A DNA stretch of 64,000 nt from Fomes fomentarius (GCA_022606135.1 JABYQN010000004.1:3186299-3250298); one strand, 5' to 3'; shown: positions 12,370 to 26,439, counted from the stretch's first letter. Program-made: numbers and translations. Notes: a model not told the origin generated them from the sequence alone.

Positions 12370-13890
12370 TTGCTCAGGCTGCCTCTTTCTCGTCTGCAGC
12401 AGGCTCGCGGATCTCTACGGGCGCAAGCTGACCTTCATCAACGATTCCGTGCTCATGGTTGCCTTCGCCCTCGGCTGCGTTTTCGCGCAAGGTGGGCGCG
12501 CACACCATGTCCCAGATCGCTTGCTCACTGTGTTTGCGATCGTCCGAGACAAGATCACCCTCGACGTCCTCCGCGCCTGCAGATCAGGTACCCCGCGGCA
12601 ATCCCAGCTGAAGAGGTACGCCCATACTGCTCTTACCTCTTCGAGAGAGAGGACTATCCCTATGCTCCACCTCATCGCCAGCCTTGTTCTCTCCTCAGCT
12701 AGGCATCCTCGCGCAGATGTATCCGCCATAGCCCATGCGCTCTATCGCGTTCGCGATGTTCGCAGGGGGCGCGCCCGTTGGTCGGCAACGTGATCGGGGG
12801 GCGTCCTGACCCAGCTCACTGTGTGCATCTCCCTGCTGTCCTAGCATGCTCCCTGCACTGACATACTGGTCGCGAGAGCATGGTAGTCGACTTCCTGGCC
12901 GGGCTGAGCACGCTGTGCGCCATCAGCGGCGTATTCTCCATCAATTAGGACATCCCCTACGCTGACAGGCAAGTCCCTGGTGAGAGTGCATACAGAGATA
13001 ACATGCTGACGTGCGCATCGCGCGGTGGACAGGCGGGTAGACTGGCTGGACACGCTGCTGCTCCTCACTGCAGGGCTGACGTTTGTTGTGTTCGTGCTGA
13101 GCGACGGCAGACTCGCGAGCACCTGCAAAGTCCGTGACATTCATCGTTGGTGCTGACACTCGCGCTCCGCAGACATCATTACGCTACTCATCGTCTGAGT
13201 CGTTTTAGCCGTCCTCTTCGTCCTTTTGGAATGCATCCTCACTCACTAACGTCCACTCGAGTTTGGATCCGGACGATGCGTCTCGCCAGTGGTGGTGGAC
13301 GCCCCAGGCTGCGCTCATGCTGGTGTCAATCTGGATGCGGGCAAGGGGCAAGCTCGCAGCGATGCTCAATATCGTGTTCTTCGAGTGGTGCTCGCTCAAT
13401 CCGCTCACATTTTGGATTCAGGTATGTGTCATTGGCATGTCGAGTGCTTATGCGGTGTTGCCCACTCGCCGTGCTCTAGCTATACTACCAAACCTACCAA
13501 GGGCTTGCGCCCGATCCTGACGATGGTGCAGCTCCTGCCCATGTTCGTCGTCGGCATTGTGGTCATCACGCGCCTAATCGGGCACGTCAATGTCATGACA
13601 TCATCGGCCCGAACTCTACCTGATACCCTCCACCCACATCCCAGCCGAAACCCTAGCCACGCTACACCTGCACCTCTGCAACAGCGATCGGAACGCTGGA
13701 GTTCAACGGCAGCTCCAAACTTGTATTTTGCAGTCATCGTACCCTCAGCCTCCTACTGGGCCCTCAACCGCCGTTGTCATCTCCGTCTTCGGCACCGACT
13801 TTGTCTTCGCCACCATGCTCTTGGTCGCCAAAGTCTGCCTCCTGTATGAGCGGTCCGTTGGCGGCATGCTCTTCAAGACCCTCACCCAGC
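12370..13890 (+). pseudogene. Broken MFS drug/H+ antiporter-type transporter, unit B
   Basis: The best-preserved start of the remnant family: SRLADLYGRKLTFINDS, MVAFALGCVFAQ and a KITLDVLRA stretch read continuously. The frame is then lost near 12,615. Later fragments include a membrane helix at about 13,070 (LTFVVFVLSDG), an amphipathic RARGKLAAMLNIVFFEW piece near 13,340, and PMFVVGIVVITRLIGHVNV near 13,540. Frame changes and stops prevent a full product. Compared with units A and C this copy keeps a middle segment (about 13,260-13,560) that is partly missing there. Unit E keeps it too (near 32,580). Confidence 0.75.
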
Positions 13891-14891
13891 GGCACTGTGT
13901 TCCTCCACCATCGCGCAGGACGCACGTCTTCTCTCGTTCTCGGCACAAGACCCTCGATCTGAACGCTGGCGGCCATGTCCTCTTCCTTACGCCTCACAGT
14001 CTATGCTACTTCGATCTACACAGTGATGACGTGGATCCATTCATTGGAGCACGCTTTCAGATCGTCTCGTTTTGCTCTCTACTTCCTCTCTGAGTCCCAG
14101 ACTCCCAGACTCCCATATTCGAAGGTTACACAATTCGCTTTGTTCGATTTTGGGCCGAGAGTGAACACGAAAGTTTGCTTTCAGATATCCGGACTCCCTT
14201 CGTGGCGAGCATGTCATCCTCACGTAGACTCCCTCAACAGCGCAGAGTGCCTCCACCCTGACTGTCATCCATCTCTCATCCAATGTCCTAGTCCTACACG
14301 TGTCGAGTAGGATGGCCTAATTCTTGAGCCTACTAGATGAGCGTGTATCTACCACGAAGCTGTGAGTAATATCAAAAGGGTAGGAACCGTAAGCACATGT
14401 GCAGCTTCTGCATAGCCTGGGCTCAAACAACGTGTCCGCGATCTGATGCTGTTGGGTGCATCGTGCGACAGCAACACTTGTTCATGTGGCGCCGATCCAC
14501 ATACAATTCTACCTATTCAGTTAAAAGATGGGCGGGATAAGAAGAGAATTTATACGTACCGGACGCCAAACACTAGACGGGGCAAGACAGACATCAGCAG
14601 GCCGTGGAGCCTGGTGGATCAGTGTAATGTCCGAGTCAGCACATTGGCGACAACAGTCAGCAGGCGGCTTTGGAAACCTTCGAGCTTGCTCTCTATTCGC
14701 CGTCGTGCGACTGACACGTGTGATAGGCCAGGTGTTCGTGCACGAGGTGTCTGTGCACCGAAGGCATTTGGGGAGATGCTAGGGTGGTGTGTGCGATACT
14801 CGTGTGGACCTCAGGCTTATAATATCCTGCCTGTTCTTCCTGAGGAGCCCGCCTTCGCACAGTTTGCCCGCTCACTGCTTCCACTCGCTCT
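13891..14891. other. Spacer and upstream region of F-box gene B
   Basis: No supported gene. It is homologous to the region just upstream of the other F-box genes. TATAATAT at 14,818-14,825 lies 67 bases before the F-box start. Confidence 0.45.
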
Positions 14892-16492
14892 ATGCTCTAC
14901 CAATTCACACACGTCCGCCATGGGATGGACACCAGCCGTCTTCCAATTGAGATATGTGAGCATGTGATTGATGCATGCTACCACGACCCGGACAATGGTT
15001 GGCTACATGGAACGTCCTATCAAACTTGGTGCCAGACAGCCGTCGTCTGCTACGATTGGCTCCCTCGCTCTCGGCTCAACCTCTTCCATGACATCGACAT
15101 CTGTTCGGCGTCCCAGCTCGACCTCCTGTTACGGACACTGTCGGACACACCACACCTGGCCGACCTTGTTTTTGGAGTGAAAATGGCTCCAGTCAAAAGC
15201 GACTATATTCCGTTTCCTCGGTTGCTGAAACCCCAACTGCTCAGGAATTGTATCCGTGTCGACCTCTATGGGATTATGTGGCAGGCGTTCCCCTCTCGAT
15301 ATGCCGATTGCATCCTATACCCATGGCGCCATCGGGGCATCACCCACTTTGCAATAGAGCTCGAGCAGGGCTGCTGTGCTTCCATTCTTCGCTTCTTGTA
15401 CACTCTCCCACTGCTGCAGAAGCTTACGCTCGACGCTACTAGGAAAACTATTCATATCCCAGAGAATGTTCTCGCTATCTTGCATGACCAACCATGCCCT
15501 TTCCCCAATCTGAGAACACTTGAACTATGGGTGTGTTGCATCATTTCCAATCGCATTATCACTCAAAGGAGTTGATATATGCGCTAGGGTTGGACCGCAA
15601 ACATGACGTTTCCGCCGCTCCTATTTCCAGACTCTATCACACACCTGACAATGCATGTGGATGACGGTATCTCAGGTAAACTATAGACGAATCTCATCTC
15701 GGTTGTCACCATCTGAGACTGCAGATAGGGACTACTATGGGCCTTCTTCAGTCACTCGGGCAGCTGCAGCACTTGCAAGTCACATGCTACGCGTCAGCTG
15801 TGGATCCGCCTGAGGTTGCGACGGAATCCGAGGCCTGGCGCATCCGGCCGCTTCTTACCTTCCTCAGCTCTCTTCCCGCACCGCTCAGCGCACATCTCCC
15901 AGAACTCACTATTAGATTTAGTCCCTGGGTGCTGCTTCCGGATGAGAGAGGTTATGCATATGACGTCACCAGGGAGTGCTTCTTGGAGAGCGTCGTTGGT
16001 TGCAGAGAGTTGACAGACACTCTCCGCACGCTCTCAGCACTCCGTCTTCTCTTCCTCACACTCTATGAGAATGGCCTCTCTCAGTATAATGATAAGTGGT
16101 GGAGGGCGCAGATAGCGACCCGCTTGCACTTCCATCTACGCGCTGCGATCGACGTCATACTACTTGATAAACAAGGTGTGCATTTCTCTGCCGTCCTTTG
16201 CTGACCTTCACACTATTCTTTCGGCGCAGATTGCGACCTTCTGTGGTGTACACGCGCTCAACTTTCCAAGGCTCTCGGCTCGGACGATGGGCAGGACGAG
16301 CCTTCATCAACTGATAACGGCCACTTTGACACCCGCAATGACGACAATACACTAAGCAGCCATCCAACCACAGAGTTCGAGACAATCATGCCTCCCCCTC
16401 ACGCTCTCAATCTGCTCCACCTTCTATCCCCTCACTCCTCCCATCGATTCCGAATTCTTGATTGTGATTTGGGTCGCCACAACGCCCTCTAG
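14892..16492 (+). CDS. F-box / leucine-rich-repeat-like protein, unit B
   Basis: Four-exon model: 14892-15530, 15588-15675, 15729-16175, 16230-16492, giving 478 residues. Exon 1 has exactly the same length (639 bases) as in the other four units, and exon 2 the same 88 bases, so the intron positions are conserved. The F-box (MDTSRLPIEICEHVIDACY, TAVVCYDWLPRSRLNLF) and leucine-rich segments are intact. Most changes from unit A are substitutions that keep the frame, including differing residues in the middle region (GIMWQAF, HRGITHF). The C-terminal exon has diverged in frame and lacks the acidic and Ser/Pro tail of A and C, ending ...GRHNAL. Predicted role: SCF adaptor, substrate unknown. Confidence 0.78.
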
Positions 16493-17390
16493 TCGAAACA
16501 GTATGTGCTTCTTGGCCACCGACTACTTCTTACTCTACCACGACGTATGTAGATCCTATCTGCCCGAGCGCAACCCCACCCAATCTTTTACTTCTCGACT
16601 CCTCATTCAAGTTCTGCACCGTGCGCTCTTGTCCGGTACTACTGCTCATACTGCTCTGGTATTCGGACAATTTTGTTTTACTCATGGCTCGTGTCACTAT
16701 GCCAGCCTGCATGTCCGATATCCTTATTTGCTTGACGTACAGCGCTGTGATGATACATAACCTTGTTTCGTATGGCTTATGTTTCATTCCTGAGTTGACG
16801 TGCTATGTAGTCGTATTCCATTATGTATGATTCCTTTCTTTGTCTTGTTCCTCGGCACATTCTGTTTGATGTCATCTCCTAGCATACTTTCCATCCTCGA
16901 CCTCATCGGACTGCTCGTATCAGCAACAGCTCCGAGTAGTGTCTGTTTGTATCAGTCCGCATGTACGACATAGTTGTGGCTTTGCTTCGCTACGTTTCCT
17001 TCCTAAGTGACCAGGTCTATCATCGTGCTATACGGTCGTGTCGTACTATTCTTTTTATTGTCACATCTCGGTTCGCGTCTATACCCGTAATCCTCCAGGA
17101 CTCATACCACTGTCTGTCCACCTTGCTCGACCCCTGTGTATGATTTGCGTCTCCCAGTACGTTTGTCGCCTGGTACTAGAATCGATGGAGTCAGTGGGAG
17201 CGAGGACTGTGCCAGGCAGAAGATCGCATGCCCACACGATCAGACGTCACTGTATCCATATCCCATCCAAGCCGGATTTACTAGACGTTTCTCGGGCTGT
17301 GCGAAGCCTCCGAGTACAACGAACACTGAGACATGGAATGCTAGTCTCCGTGTGGTCCTTGCTTGGGCACAACACTTGACTCCTGGTCTA
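16493..17390. other. Unit B tail, no supported gene
   Basis: Low-similarity tail of the unit with no conserved frame. Its last 100 bases match the end of unit E near 37,250-37,340 (the phrase TGCGAAGCCTCCGA and a following TGGTCCTTGCTTGGGCACA-like stretch). This marks a shared unit border. Confidence 0.4.
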
Positions 17391-18919
17391 TGAGATGCGG
17401 GTGCCAGACGGTAGTAGTCTCACCTTCAACAACATGATCCGTTATGCAGGACCCGACGACACTGAGGGGAGGGCAGAACGAAGTGAGTGGGTATGTGGAT
17501 AGATGTTGAGGATGTCGTCAATAATAATAGCGGCACGACGGGTTGTGGTACGTACTGACCTGACGCGGTCTGCGCTCGTGTTGCATCGGATGAGACGACT
17601 GCTGCGTTAGGGACGTCCGCTGCGGCGTGGCAGCGGCCGGTCATGGGCTACGTCCCGATGTTATCCTTCTGCTTTCTCGCGCCTTTCTACACCGATTATG
17701 TGTAGTATAAGAGTCGACGTTGCAGCAACCAATGGAGCAGGCGGTGAAGTACGAAGACAAGATCAAGCGCTGGGGCACTGGACGGTCCCAGGTGAGCGTT
17801 GGGTGCGAGTCAGACTCGGAGGGTCCCGCACATGGGACGGTACGTACTTATTTCTGGCACCGGCCTTGTTCTAGTTCATTTCATACTTACCCGCGGCGTA
17901 GTGGGGGGTAGAGAGGATAAATGGTCGTGTCTCGGAAGCACTGCACACCTGACTTAACCTCCGTGCTGCGACCCACGTCCTTGTCACACCTCGGTGCTCC
18001 TCGTCCTTGGTTTGTGTCTCTTATTGCACTCACATCATTGTGCTGCCCAATCGGTGATCCGAGTGAATAGGCCTAAGGAGACGAGAATTAAGAATGAGAT
18101 ACGGATACGGCGAATGGGTCTGTTGTGCGGTACGTACCTGTGACATGACTTCTTGCTCTCTTCTCCACTCGTCGCCCTCTCCCGGCGTCACTTTGCCAAT
18201 AGCGGGGTTCGCTCACACTAATCCTTCCTGTATGGTGTTCGCTGTATGAGGAGGGAGGATGGTATCGCGTCGGCTCGCAGTTCTGGCTGCAGATTTGGCA
18301 GTATCCTCTTGTGCAAGCCACGGCGGGAAAAGACGTGATGTGGAGCACGTAAGAGCGCCTATGCGTGCTCAGGAATCAGCTGTGTCAATACTGCGTGTCT
18401 GCAGTCGAGGTGTCTTGAGAGGTGTATACCACACCGGGCCGACACGGGGATCGAAGGACGGGACGAGCAGCGTAGCCATCACACAGTATCTGTGTGTCTG
18501 GCATCTGACAGAATTTACGAGAGGTTAGTGATGATGGCGCCGAGGGGCAAACAAGACAACGCGGGGAGGAAGTACAAGAGATGAGAGAGATTGATGTACG
18601 GGCATTCCGGGAGTCGTCAGCGCACGTCCACGATCCTGCTCATGTGTGTGCAGCGGGGATAGTCGATGAATGTGCACCTGGACCAACGCGAGGGGCAAGA
18701 GCCTTGACTGGAACTCGAATATCAACTCGTGGACGGTATACGTAGAAGGGTAGCCTGTACTTAGCACAAATAGGAGAGCCGACGCCTGGAAAACATGTCG
18801 GCCCGTTGACCCGGCAAGCGCTTGAAGCTTGAGCACCGAGAGCACCACTACCTGAGTTCATCCATACTTCCTGCCTTGTATCCATCTCACTCACGCTCAC
18901 ACTGCGATACACTTGCTAA
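17391..18919. other. Unit C left part, no assignable gene
   Basis: Shortened and diverged copy of 1-3,300. Minus-strand exon-like pieces with GTACGT donors remain (near 17,840 and 18,131). The region from about 18,540 runs quickly into the MFS remnant, so about 1.5 kb present in A is missing. No gene is supported. Confidence 0.4.
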
Positions 18920-20450
18920 CGCTGCCTCTTCCTCGTCTGTGGCACGCTCGCGGACCTCTACGGGGGCAAGCTGACCTTCGTCAATGATTCTGTGCTCATG
19001 GTCACCTTCGCCCTCGGCTGCGGCTTCGCGCAACGTGCGCGCGCACTCCATGTCCCAGGTCGCTTGCTCACTGTGTTCGCGAACATCCCATACGAGATCA
19101 CCCTCGATATCCTCCGCGCCTGCAGATCAGGTCCGCCGTGGCAATCCCAACTGCAGTGTGTATCTCTCATGCTGCTCGCCCCTCTACAAGAGAGAAGACC
19201 GTACCTGTGCTCACCCTCATTGCCTCCTCAACTAGACATCCTCGCGCAGACGTTCACTTAGGGTCAGGGTTTGTGACATTCGCAGCGGGCGCGCCCGTTG
19301 GTACGGCGATTGGCAACGTGATCAGGGGCATCCTCACCCAGCTTCACCGCGTGGATCGCCCTCCTATCCTAGCGCGCTCCCTACACTCACATACTCGTTG
19401 CACCTAGCGAGACGAGGGTGAGATTCCTGTTCCTGGCTGGGCTGAGCTCGCTGTGTGCGATTGGCAGCTTCTTCTCCACCGACCCGGACATTCCCTACGC
19501 TTTGGCTGACAAGTAAGTACCGGGTGAGAGCGCAGAGAGAGATGATGTGCTGACATGGGAATGGTTCGGTGGACAGGTGGGTGGACTGGCTGGGCGTGCT
19601 GCTTGTTATCGCTGGGCTGCTAACGTATGTTGTTTTCGTGCTCAGCAACGGCAGTCGTCGCCCAATGGGTGGAAGACCGGCTGTAAGTGCGAGCACCTTC
19701 ATACAAGGTTGTGACATTCATCGAAGTTGGTGCGGATGGCTGATCCTCACGTGCTCCGCAGACATCATCGCGCGACTCATGATCAGTGTCTTTCTTGTCG
19801 TGCTCTTCCTCCTCTGGGAACACTTCCTCGAGAACGTCCACTCGAGTCCGGATCCGGACACTGTGTCTCGCCAGCAGTGAACACCCCTTCCGCTCATGCC
19901 TGTGTCGATCTGGATGTGGGCAAAGGGTCAGTGCTTGTGCAGTGTCGCCTACTCGGCGTGCTGGGCAATGTGGTCATCGCGCTTGTAATTGTGCACGTCA
20001 ACGTCGTGACTTTCATCGATGCGTCTGCATCTGTGTCCATGTGTCTTCCCGAACTCGAACTAACACCTCCGCCCACACCGAAGCCCTTGGCTATGCTACC
20101 ACTCACGCCTCTTTGGCAGTGATTGAAACACTCTTCACGGTAGTTGCTATGTGCTCTTCGCTGTCATCGTCCCCTCAGCCTCCTTTTGGGCATTTGGGCT
20201 GCCGTCATCTCCGTCTTCGGCGCCGACTTTGTGTTCACCTCCAGCATCTTCATCGCCAAATTCTGCCTCCCGCATGAGTGGTCCGTCGGTGGCGCCCTCT
20301 TCCAGACTCTAAACGAGCTCGGTACCACGTTTGGGGCTCGCGATCTCCACCATCGTGTACGATGGATGCGACGCTGGCCGCGGATGGGGGCTCACCGCGG
20401 GATGCCCAGTCTGGGGCCAACACTGAGCAAGCTTGTCCATCGCTCCTGAT
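18920..20450 (+). pseudogene. Broken MFS drug/H+ antiporter-type transporter, unit C
   Basis: Same fragment order as unit A: a GGKLTFVNDS version of the loop motif, VTFALGCGFAQ, frame break at the AQTFT stop (19,261), AAGAPVGTAIGNV, DWLGVLLVIAGL, EHFLENVHSSPDPD, and late helices. Positions 18,992-19,456 are identical to 3,392-3,856 of unit A, including the same disabling changes. The flanks differ by substitutions and indels. The shared stop codons mean the gene was already dead when this tract was copied or homogenised. Confidence 0.75.
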
Positions 20451-21956
20451 GCACAGTATGAGTCCTTCCGCTCGCTCTCGGTAGATGTACACTGCCCTCC
20501 CTGCTGGTTCCCGATGGAGCTCATAGTATTAGTGGAAGAACGGAAGAGCGGAACCCGCGTGTCCTCTGTGTCCTCTTGTCCTGCAGCTGAACTGAAGACA
20601 CGTCCTTGATGCGAACTCTGGCATTCGTGCTCTCTTCCCGATACCTCACAGACCATACTATTTAATTCTGCACAGCGATCATATCCATCCATCTATCGAG
20701 GCACGCTTTTGATCCTCATTGCGAGTCTGGCACGACCCGTGCTTTTTTTCTTCCCGCCTCTCTGTGTCTTACCGCACCCTCAAGCTCCATTCCGAAGTGC
20801 AAGTACAAGCACGCGCTCTGAATGATACAACTGCTTCTCCATCTCCTCTTGTCGACTTTTCATACTTGCAATATCTGTCCGGGGGCATGTATACGAATAC
20901 ACGTGGGCGGGGAACGATGTACTGCTACCCGAGAGCAGGATGCGAGGTGCCTTCCACGATACCTAGAGTGAATTCGCTACGCTCTTCGAGCTTCTTCGGT
21001 ATACTCTTCCATCCTACCGTCCATCTAGTGTTATTCGTTGCATATGGAATGATCATACATGCACTTTAGGCTACTGTTGTGATCATTTGCCTCACATTCG
21101 AAGGCAAACCCAACCAATTCACTGTGTTTGATTTGTTACCGAGAGGGAACTTGAAGATTCGCTTTCAGATATACGGAATCCCATCTTAGCGGGCATGTCA
21201 CTATGTCTCTCAAGTATGCGAAACCTAACGCAGACTCCGCAGAGTGAGTCTCGCCTCGGACGCCTCCGTCCTGACCGTCGTCCGGCCTTTGTCATCTATC
21301 ATCCGATGTTCTAGTCCTCCATGGCAGGCTCAGCACACCACTCTCGCGGTCCTATGCAGCATGGGTCGAGCACGATGCCGTGATTCTTGAACCCCGTAGA
21401 TGGGCGCGTATCTACCACGAAGCTGTGAGTAATATTAATAGGGTAGGAACTTGAACCACATGTACGGCTTCTACATAGCCTGGGCTCGAACAACATGTCC
21501 GCAATCTGGTGCTCCTGGGTGCATCGTGCGACAGCGAAGCCTTGTTCATGTGGCACTCATCTACATACAATCTTCAGTCAAAATATGGGCGGGATACAAA
21601 TAAAATTGATATGTACCGGACACCAAACACTGGACAGTGCGAGATAGACATCGGTAGGCCTTGAAGCCTGATAATCAGTGTAATGTCCGAGTCAGCACAT
21701 GGGCGACAACAGTCTGCGGTCGGCTTTGGGAATATTCTTGCTTGCTCTCTGTTCGCCGTCGTGCGACTGGCACGTGTGATAGGCCAGGCGTCCGTCTACA
21801 AGGGGCCTGTGCACCGAAGGCATTTGGGTTTGAGGTGAGACGCCAAGGGCGGTGCGTGCGATACTCGTGTGGACTGGAGACTTATAATATCCTGCCTGTT
21901 CTTCGTCAGGAGCCCGCCTTCGCACAGTTTGCCCGCTCACTGCTTCCACTCGCTCT
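20451..21956. other. Spacer and upstream region of F-box gene C
   Basis: No supported gene. From 20,997 it is almost identical to unit A (5,453 onward). A TATA-like box lies at 21,883-21,890. Confidence 0.45.
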
Positions 21957-23545
21957 ATGCTCTACCAATCTACATGCGTCCGCCATGGGATGGACACCAG
22001 CCGTCTTCCAATCGAGATATGTGAGCATGTGATCGATGGATGCTACGAGGACCCGGACAAGGAATGGCTACATGGAACGTCCTATCAAACTTGGTGCCAG
22101 ACAGCCGTCGTCTGCTACGATTGGCTCCCTCGCTCTCGGCTCAACCTCTTCCGTGACATCGACATCCGTTCGGCGTCCCAGCTCGACCTCCTGTTACGCA
22201 CACTGTCCGACACACCACAGCTGGCCGACCTCGTTTTTGGAGTGAGAATTACTCCGGTCAAACACGAGTATATGGCGCTTCCTAGGTTGCTCAGTGCCCA
22301 ACTGCTCAGGAATTGTATCCGTGTCGACCTCTTTGGCATTCTGTGGCAGGTGTTCCCCTCCCGATATGCCGATCGCATCCTATACCCATGGTGCAATCAG
22401 AGCCTCACCCACTTTGCAATAGAGCTCGAGCAGGGCTGTTGTTCTTCTGTTCTTCGCTTCCTGTACACTCTTCCACGGCTGCAGAAGCTTACGCTGATGG
22501 CCTGGAGAGAAAGTGTTCATATCCCAGAAAATGTTCTCGCTATATTGCATGACGAGCCATGCCCTTTCCCCAATCTGAGAACACTTGAACTGTGGGTGTG
22601 TTGCATCAATTCCAATCGCAATACCACGCAAAGGAGCTGATATATGCGCTAGGGTTGGACTGCCAAGATGACGTTTCCGCCGCTCCTATTTCCAGACTCT
22701 ATCACACACCTGACAATGCATGTGGATGACGGTATCTCAGGTAAACTATAGACGAATCTCATCTCGGTTGTCACCATCTGAGACTGCAGATAGGGACTAC
22801 TATGGGCCTTCTTCAGTCACTCGGGCAGCTGCAGCACTTGCAAGTCACATGCGACGTGTCATATGGGGATCCACCTGAGGCTGCGACCGAGTCCGAGGCC
22901 TGGCGGATCCAGCCGCTTCTCACTTTCCTCGGCTCTCTTCCCGCACCGCTCAGCGCACGTCTCCCAGAACTCACTATCAGATTCGAACCCTGGGTGCTTC
23001 CGGATGACAGAGGTGATGCATATGACGTCACCAGGGACTGCTTCTTGGACAACGTCCTTGGTGGCAGAGAGTCGACAGACACCCTCCGCCCATTTTCGGC
23101 CCTTCGTCTTCTTTCTGTCACAATCTACGAGAACGACCGGTCACAGCACGGTGAGAAGTGGTGGAGAGCAGAGATAGCAAGCCGCTTGCACGTCCACCTG
23201 CGCGCTGTGATTGATGTCATACTATGGGATGGACAACTTGAAAGTATGTATTTCTCTTCCGTCCTTCGCTGACCTTCACTCTAACATTCCATCGCAGAGT
23301 CGGACCTTCTCTGGCTCACACACGCCGAACTGTTCAAGGCTCTCGGTTGGGACGATGGGGAGGACGAAGCTTCATCAACTGAGAACGACTCGGAGGTTCT
23401 ATCCGATAATGACGGAGATGCAAGCAAGGACAACGGAGACCAAACGAGCTCGGGGGCAGAGAACATCCCGCTTCCTCCATCGCGTTCCCAGTCTCCTAGC
23501 CCCGCTGCACCCTCGCTCTCATCTACTCTGAGTATTCCATCGTAA
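21957..23545 (+). CDS. F-box / leucine-rich-repeat-like protein, unit C
   Basis: Four exons: 21957-22595, 22653-22740, 22794-23243, 23298-23545, giving 474 residues. The protein differs from unit A by a single residue (Leu for Pro in the GI-P/L-WQVF segment), caused by C at 6,798 versus T at 22,342. Introns are identical in position and sequence. F-box, leucine-rich segments, acidic stretch and Ser/Pro tail are as in unit A. Near-identity inside diverged flanks indicates recent copying or gene conversion. Predicted role: substrate-recognition subunit of an SCF ubiquitin ligase, target unknown. Confidence 0.8.
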
Positions 23546-24700
23546 TCTAGTTCGCCGCTAGGTCCTCCGGTCAAAATGGTATGTGCGTCGTTGTCGCAGC
23601 TGACTAGTTCTCACCCCGGTTGTCTAGGTTCAGAGCCAGCATTGCCCGCCCAAGCACAACCACCCGTTGCATAGTTTACAGTCAACCCAATTTCAGATTG
23701 ATGTTTCACTCCATCCCACAGTCTCCCATTCCGTTGATGGGGCTCCGAGGTTCTGCAGTCACCTTCCTTCCACATATCTTCAGGTTCTTCGATGGCCTCC
23801 AGACTTCTCTCAGTAACACCTCACGTCTCTTTGTGCCATCCATGTACGATGTACGTGTTTCCTCGACATATGGTGTCCGCCTTGAAATCCTATCTTGTAT
23901 GTCCCTTACCTTGCTATGATGTCTATCGATAGCCATGTTATGTTACATGTCCTCTTCTTGCTTTGCTTCTCTCTGTCCATACTCCCCAGGACTCGTACCG
24001 ATGTTTACATTGCTCGTATCTCTCCCGTATATATTGCTTAGCACTCATGCCATGTCTGATACAATTGATAGAATCACTCCTGTGAGAACCATCTGGCAAT
24101 CCGATGCTCCTACCTCGTCTGAATGGCATTTCATCTGTGTGCAGCCTCCGATTACTACGGACACTACTACTGACATAAATATCACGACCGCCCTCTACAT
24201 ACGCACTATGGAGAAGATGTAGTGAGAGGGGTGTGCAAGTGAGAGGTGCATATGAACACACACCTGGCTCGCCATATGCGAAGTTGAAAGTGAGCTATCA
24301 AGGCGAGGGACCAGCTGGACACGTCTGCAGTGCATGGTGTCGAAATACGGGACAGGATATAACACATTGGAAGGTGAAGGCTGAGCTGCAAGGACAGAGC
24401 ATGAAGACAGGACTGTTGCGTGCACATCCATCTGGATGTATCGTCGGCGATACTGCCCAGGTTCAGGGTCCAGATCCACGAGACGAAGGAGATGAGCGAC
24501 GTCGACATCACTCCGATACTGCCCGTCTGATGAGGTAGGAGAATGGAGTCGCCGTCACTGTATATTGGGAACGAAAAAGTAAGCGAGGGCAAGGCGACAG
24601 AGGGGTCGGCTTGAAAACCTGGTTGAACGCGGCCAGTCCGCAGGCTTGAGGCGAGCCTTCACTGAGAGCTGTCAGTGCGGCTACGGCTACGTCCCTAACA
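23546..24700. other. Unit C tail, no supported gene
   Basis: Near-identical to unit A only up to 23,860, then diverged. It contains the recurrent GTGAGAGGGGTGTGCA module at 24,226. No conserved frame. Confidence 0.4.
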
Positions 24701-26439
24701 GACCTCCGGGTGGTACGCTGCCTCCACACGTACACGGGTACATGTTGAGGTTGGGGAAGGCGGGGTGCATTGCGGTGAGCTCCTTGTCTGCCCCAGTCCA
24801 TGCTCGTGCCGCAGCTGCTGTCTAGCGTGCTGCACCAAATATGCCATCGACTGATAGTGTGGAAGCAGCAGCGTGTGCTTCCACTTCACCGGGGGGAATG
24901 GGTGGACGGATGGACAGTGGAGCAGGCGGTAGAGTATCAAGACAAGATCGAACCCTCGAGCGGTGGACGGTTTTAGGCTGGAGGGGGGCGTTGAGTGCGA
25001 ATCAGACTCGGAGGGGCGGGATGCGAGCACTTAGTTCCAGTAGTGGCCTTGTTCTAGTTAGTTTCATACTTGCCCGCGGCCTAGTGGGGGAGGATGAGGG
25101 AGGAGAGGAGGAGGGAGGAAAGATGACCGTGTTTCAGAAGTGTTGCGCACCTGACTCAAACTCAGCGCTACGACCCACTCTGTCCTTGTCACACGCAGTG
25201 CTCCTCGTCCTTGGGTCGCGCTTGGCATTGCACTCACATGATTGCGCTGCTAGATCGGTGATCCAAGTGAATAGTTGAAAGGAGATGAGACTTGGAATGA
25301 GATACGGATACGGCGAATGGGTCTGCTGTGTGGTACGTACCTGAGATACGACTTCTTGCTCTTCTCTCCACTCATCGCCCTCTCCTCACTTGCAGAAGCG
25401 AAGTTCGCTCAATCTAGTCTTTCCTGGATGGTGTTCGCTGTATGAGGAGGGAGGATGGTAGCGCGTCGGCTCGCGGAGGACAGATCTGGCCGCAGATCTG
25501 GCAGTATCCTCTGGTGCAAGCCGCGGCGGGAAAAGGTGTGGTGTAGAGCATGTAACAACTCATGCCTGCCCGGTTGTGTCAAAACTGCATGTCTGCAGTC
25601 GAGGAGTCTTGAGAGGTGTATACCACATCAGCAGGGCTGGAGGAAACAGAGATCGAATGACGGGACGAGGAGCGCAGCCGTCAACAGGTATCTGTGTCTG
25701 GCACCTGATAGGAGTTACGAGAGATTAGTGATGACGACAAAAGGCAATCAAGGCAAAGTGCGGAGGAAGTACAAGAGATGTAGAGAGTAGACGTACAGGC
25801 ATTCCAGGAGCCGTTAGCGCACGTCCACAATACCGCTCATGTGTGTGCAGTAGGCCAATCGTTCGTGAGTGTAGTCAATAAATGTGCATCTAGATCGACG
25901 CGAGGGGCAAGAGCCTTGAGTGGGATTCGAATACCAACTGGGAGGACGACAACCCGGCCGTGCCAGTGTCGTGGGGAGAGTGCGGCACAGAGAGGCTAGC
26001 GAGCTGAGAGCCGTGGACTCACTGAGGCTAGGAGCATAATAAGTCAGTAGCTTGACAGCCGCCCAGGAAACTGTCAGGCTGTTGACCCGGCAACTTCGCA
26101 GTGAGCGCTTGAAGCTTCACCGAGAGCGCGACTGCGAGTCAGGGCCTGCATCTACCATATAGCTCAGTAACTCGGCAGTGCTCGACGACCCACTTGCTTG
26201 CTTTCCGACCTCTGCCATTCTTCATCTCCCGCACAAGCAGGACATTTAAGAGGCCTTACGTGCGATGACGCTGTTCGTGGGACATCGCACGCGGGGCTAA
26301 TAGGAGAATCAAGTATCAACCGGGGAAGATGTACAGTCAATTGCTACGAGCATTCAACGGACTCGAAGCAGAGGAGACAGACAGATCAGGAGTCTCAGTT
26401 GCATACAGCTGTGCATACCCCAGTCGTAGTCTCACCAAG
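24701..26439. other. Unit D left part, no assignable gene
   Basis: Diverged, shortened copy of the unit A left part. The minus-strand exon-like pieces and their GT/AG borders are still visible (donor near 25,333, acceptor-like AG near 25,250), although one frame carries a stop. Nothing callable. Confidence 0.4.

Noticed and set aside
24841..25278. 145-residue plus-strand frame in unit D
   Set aside because: Not conserved as a frame in units A-C, where homologous DNA is interrupted. It crosses the conserved minus-strand splice-like signals.
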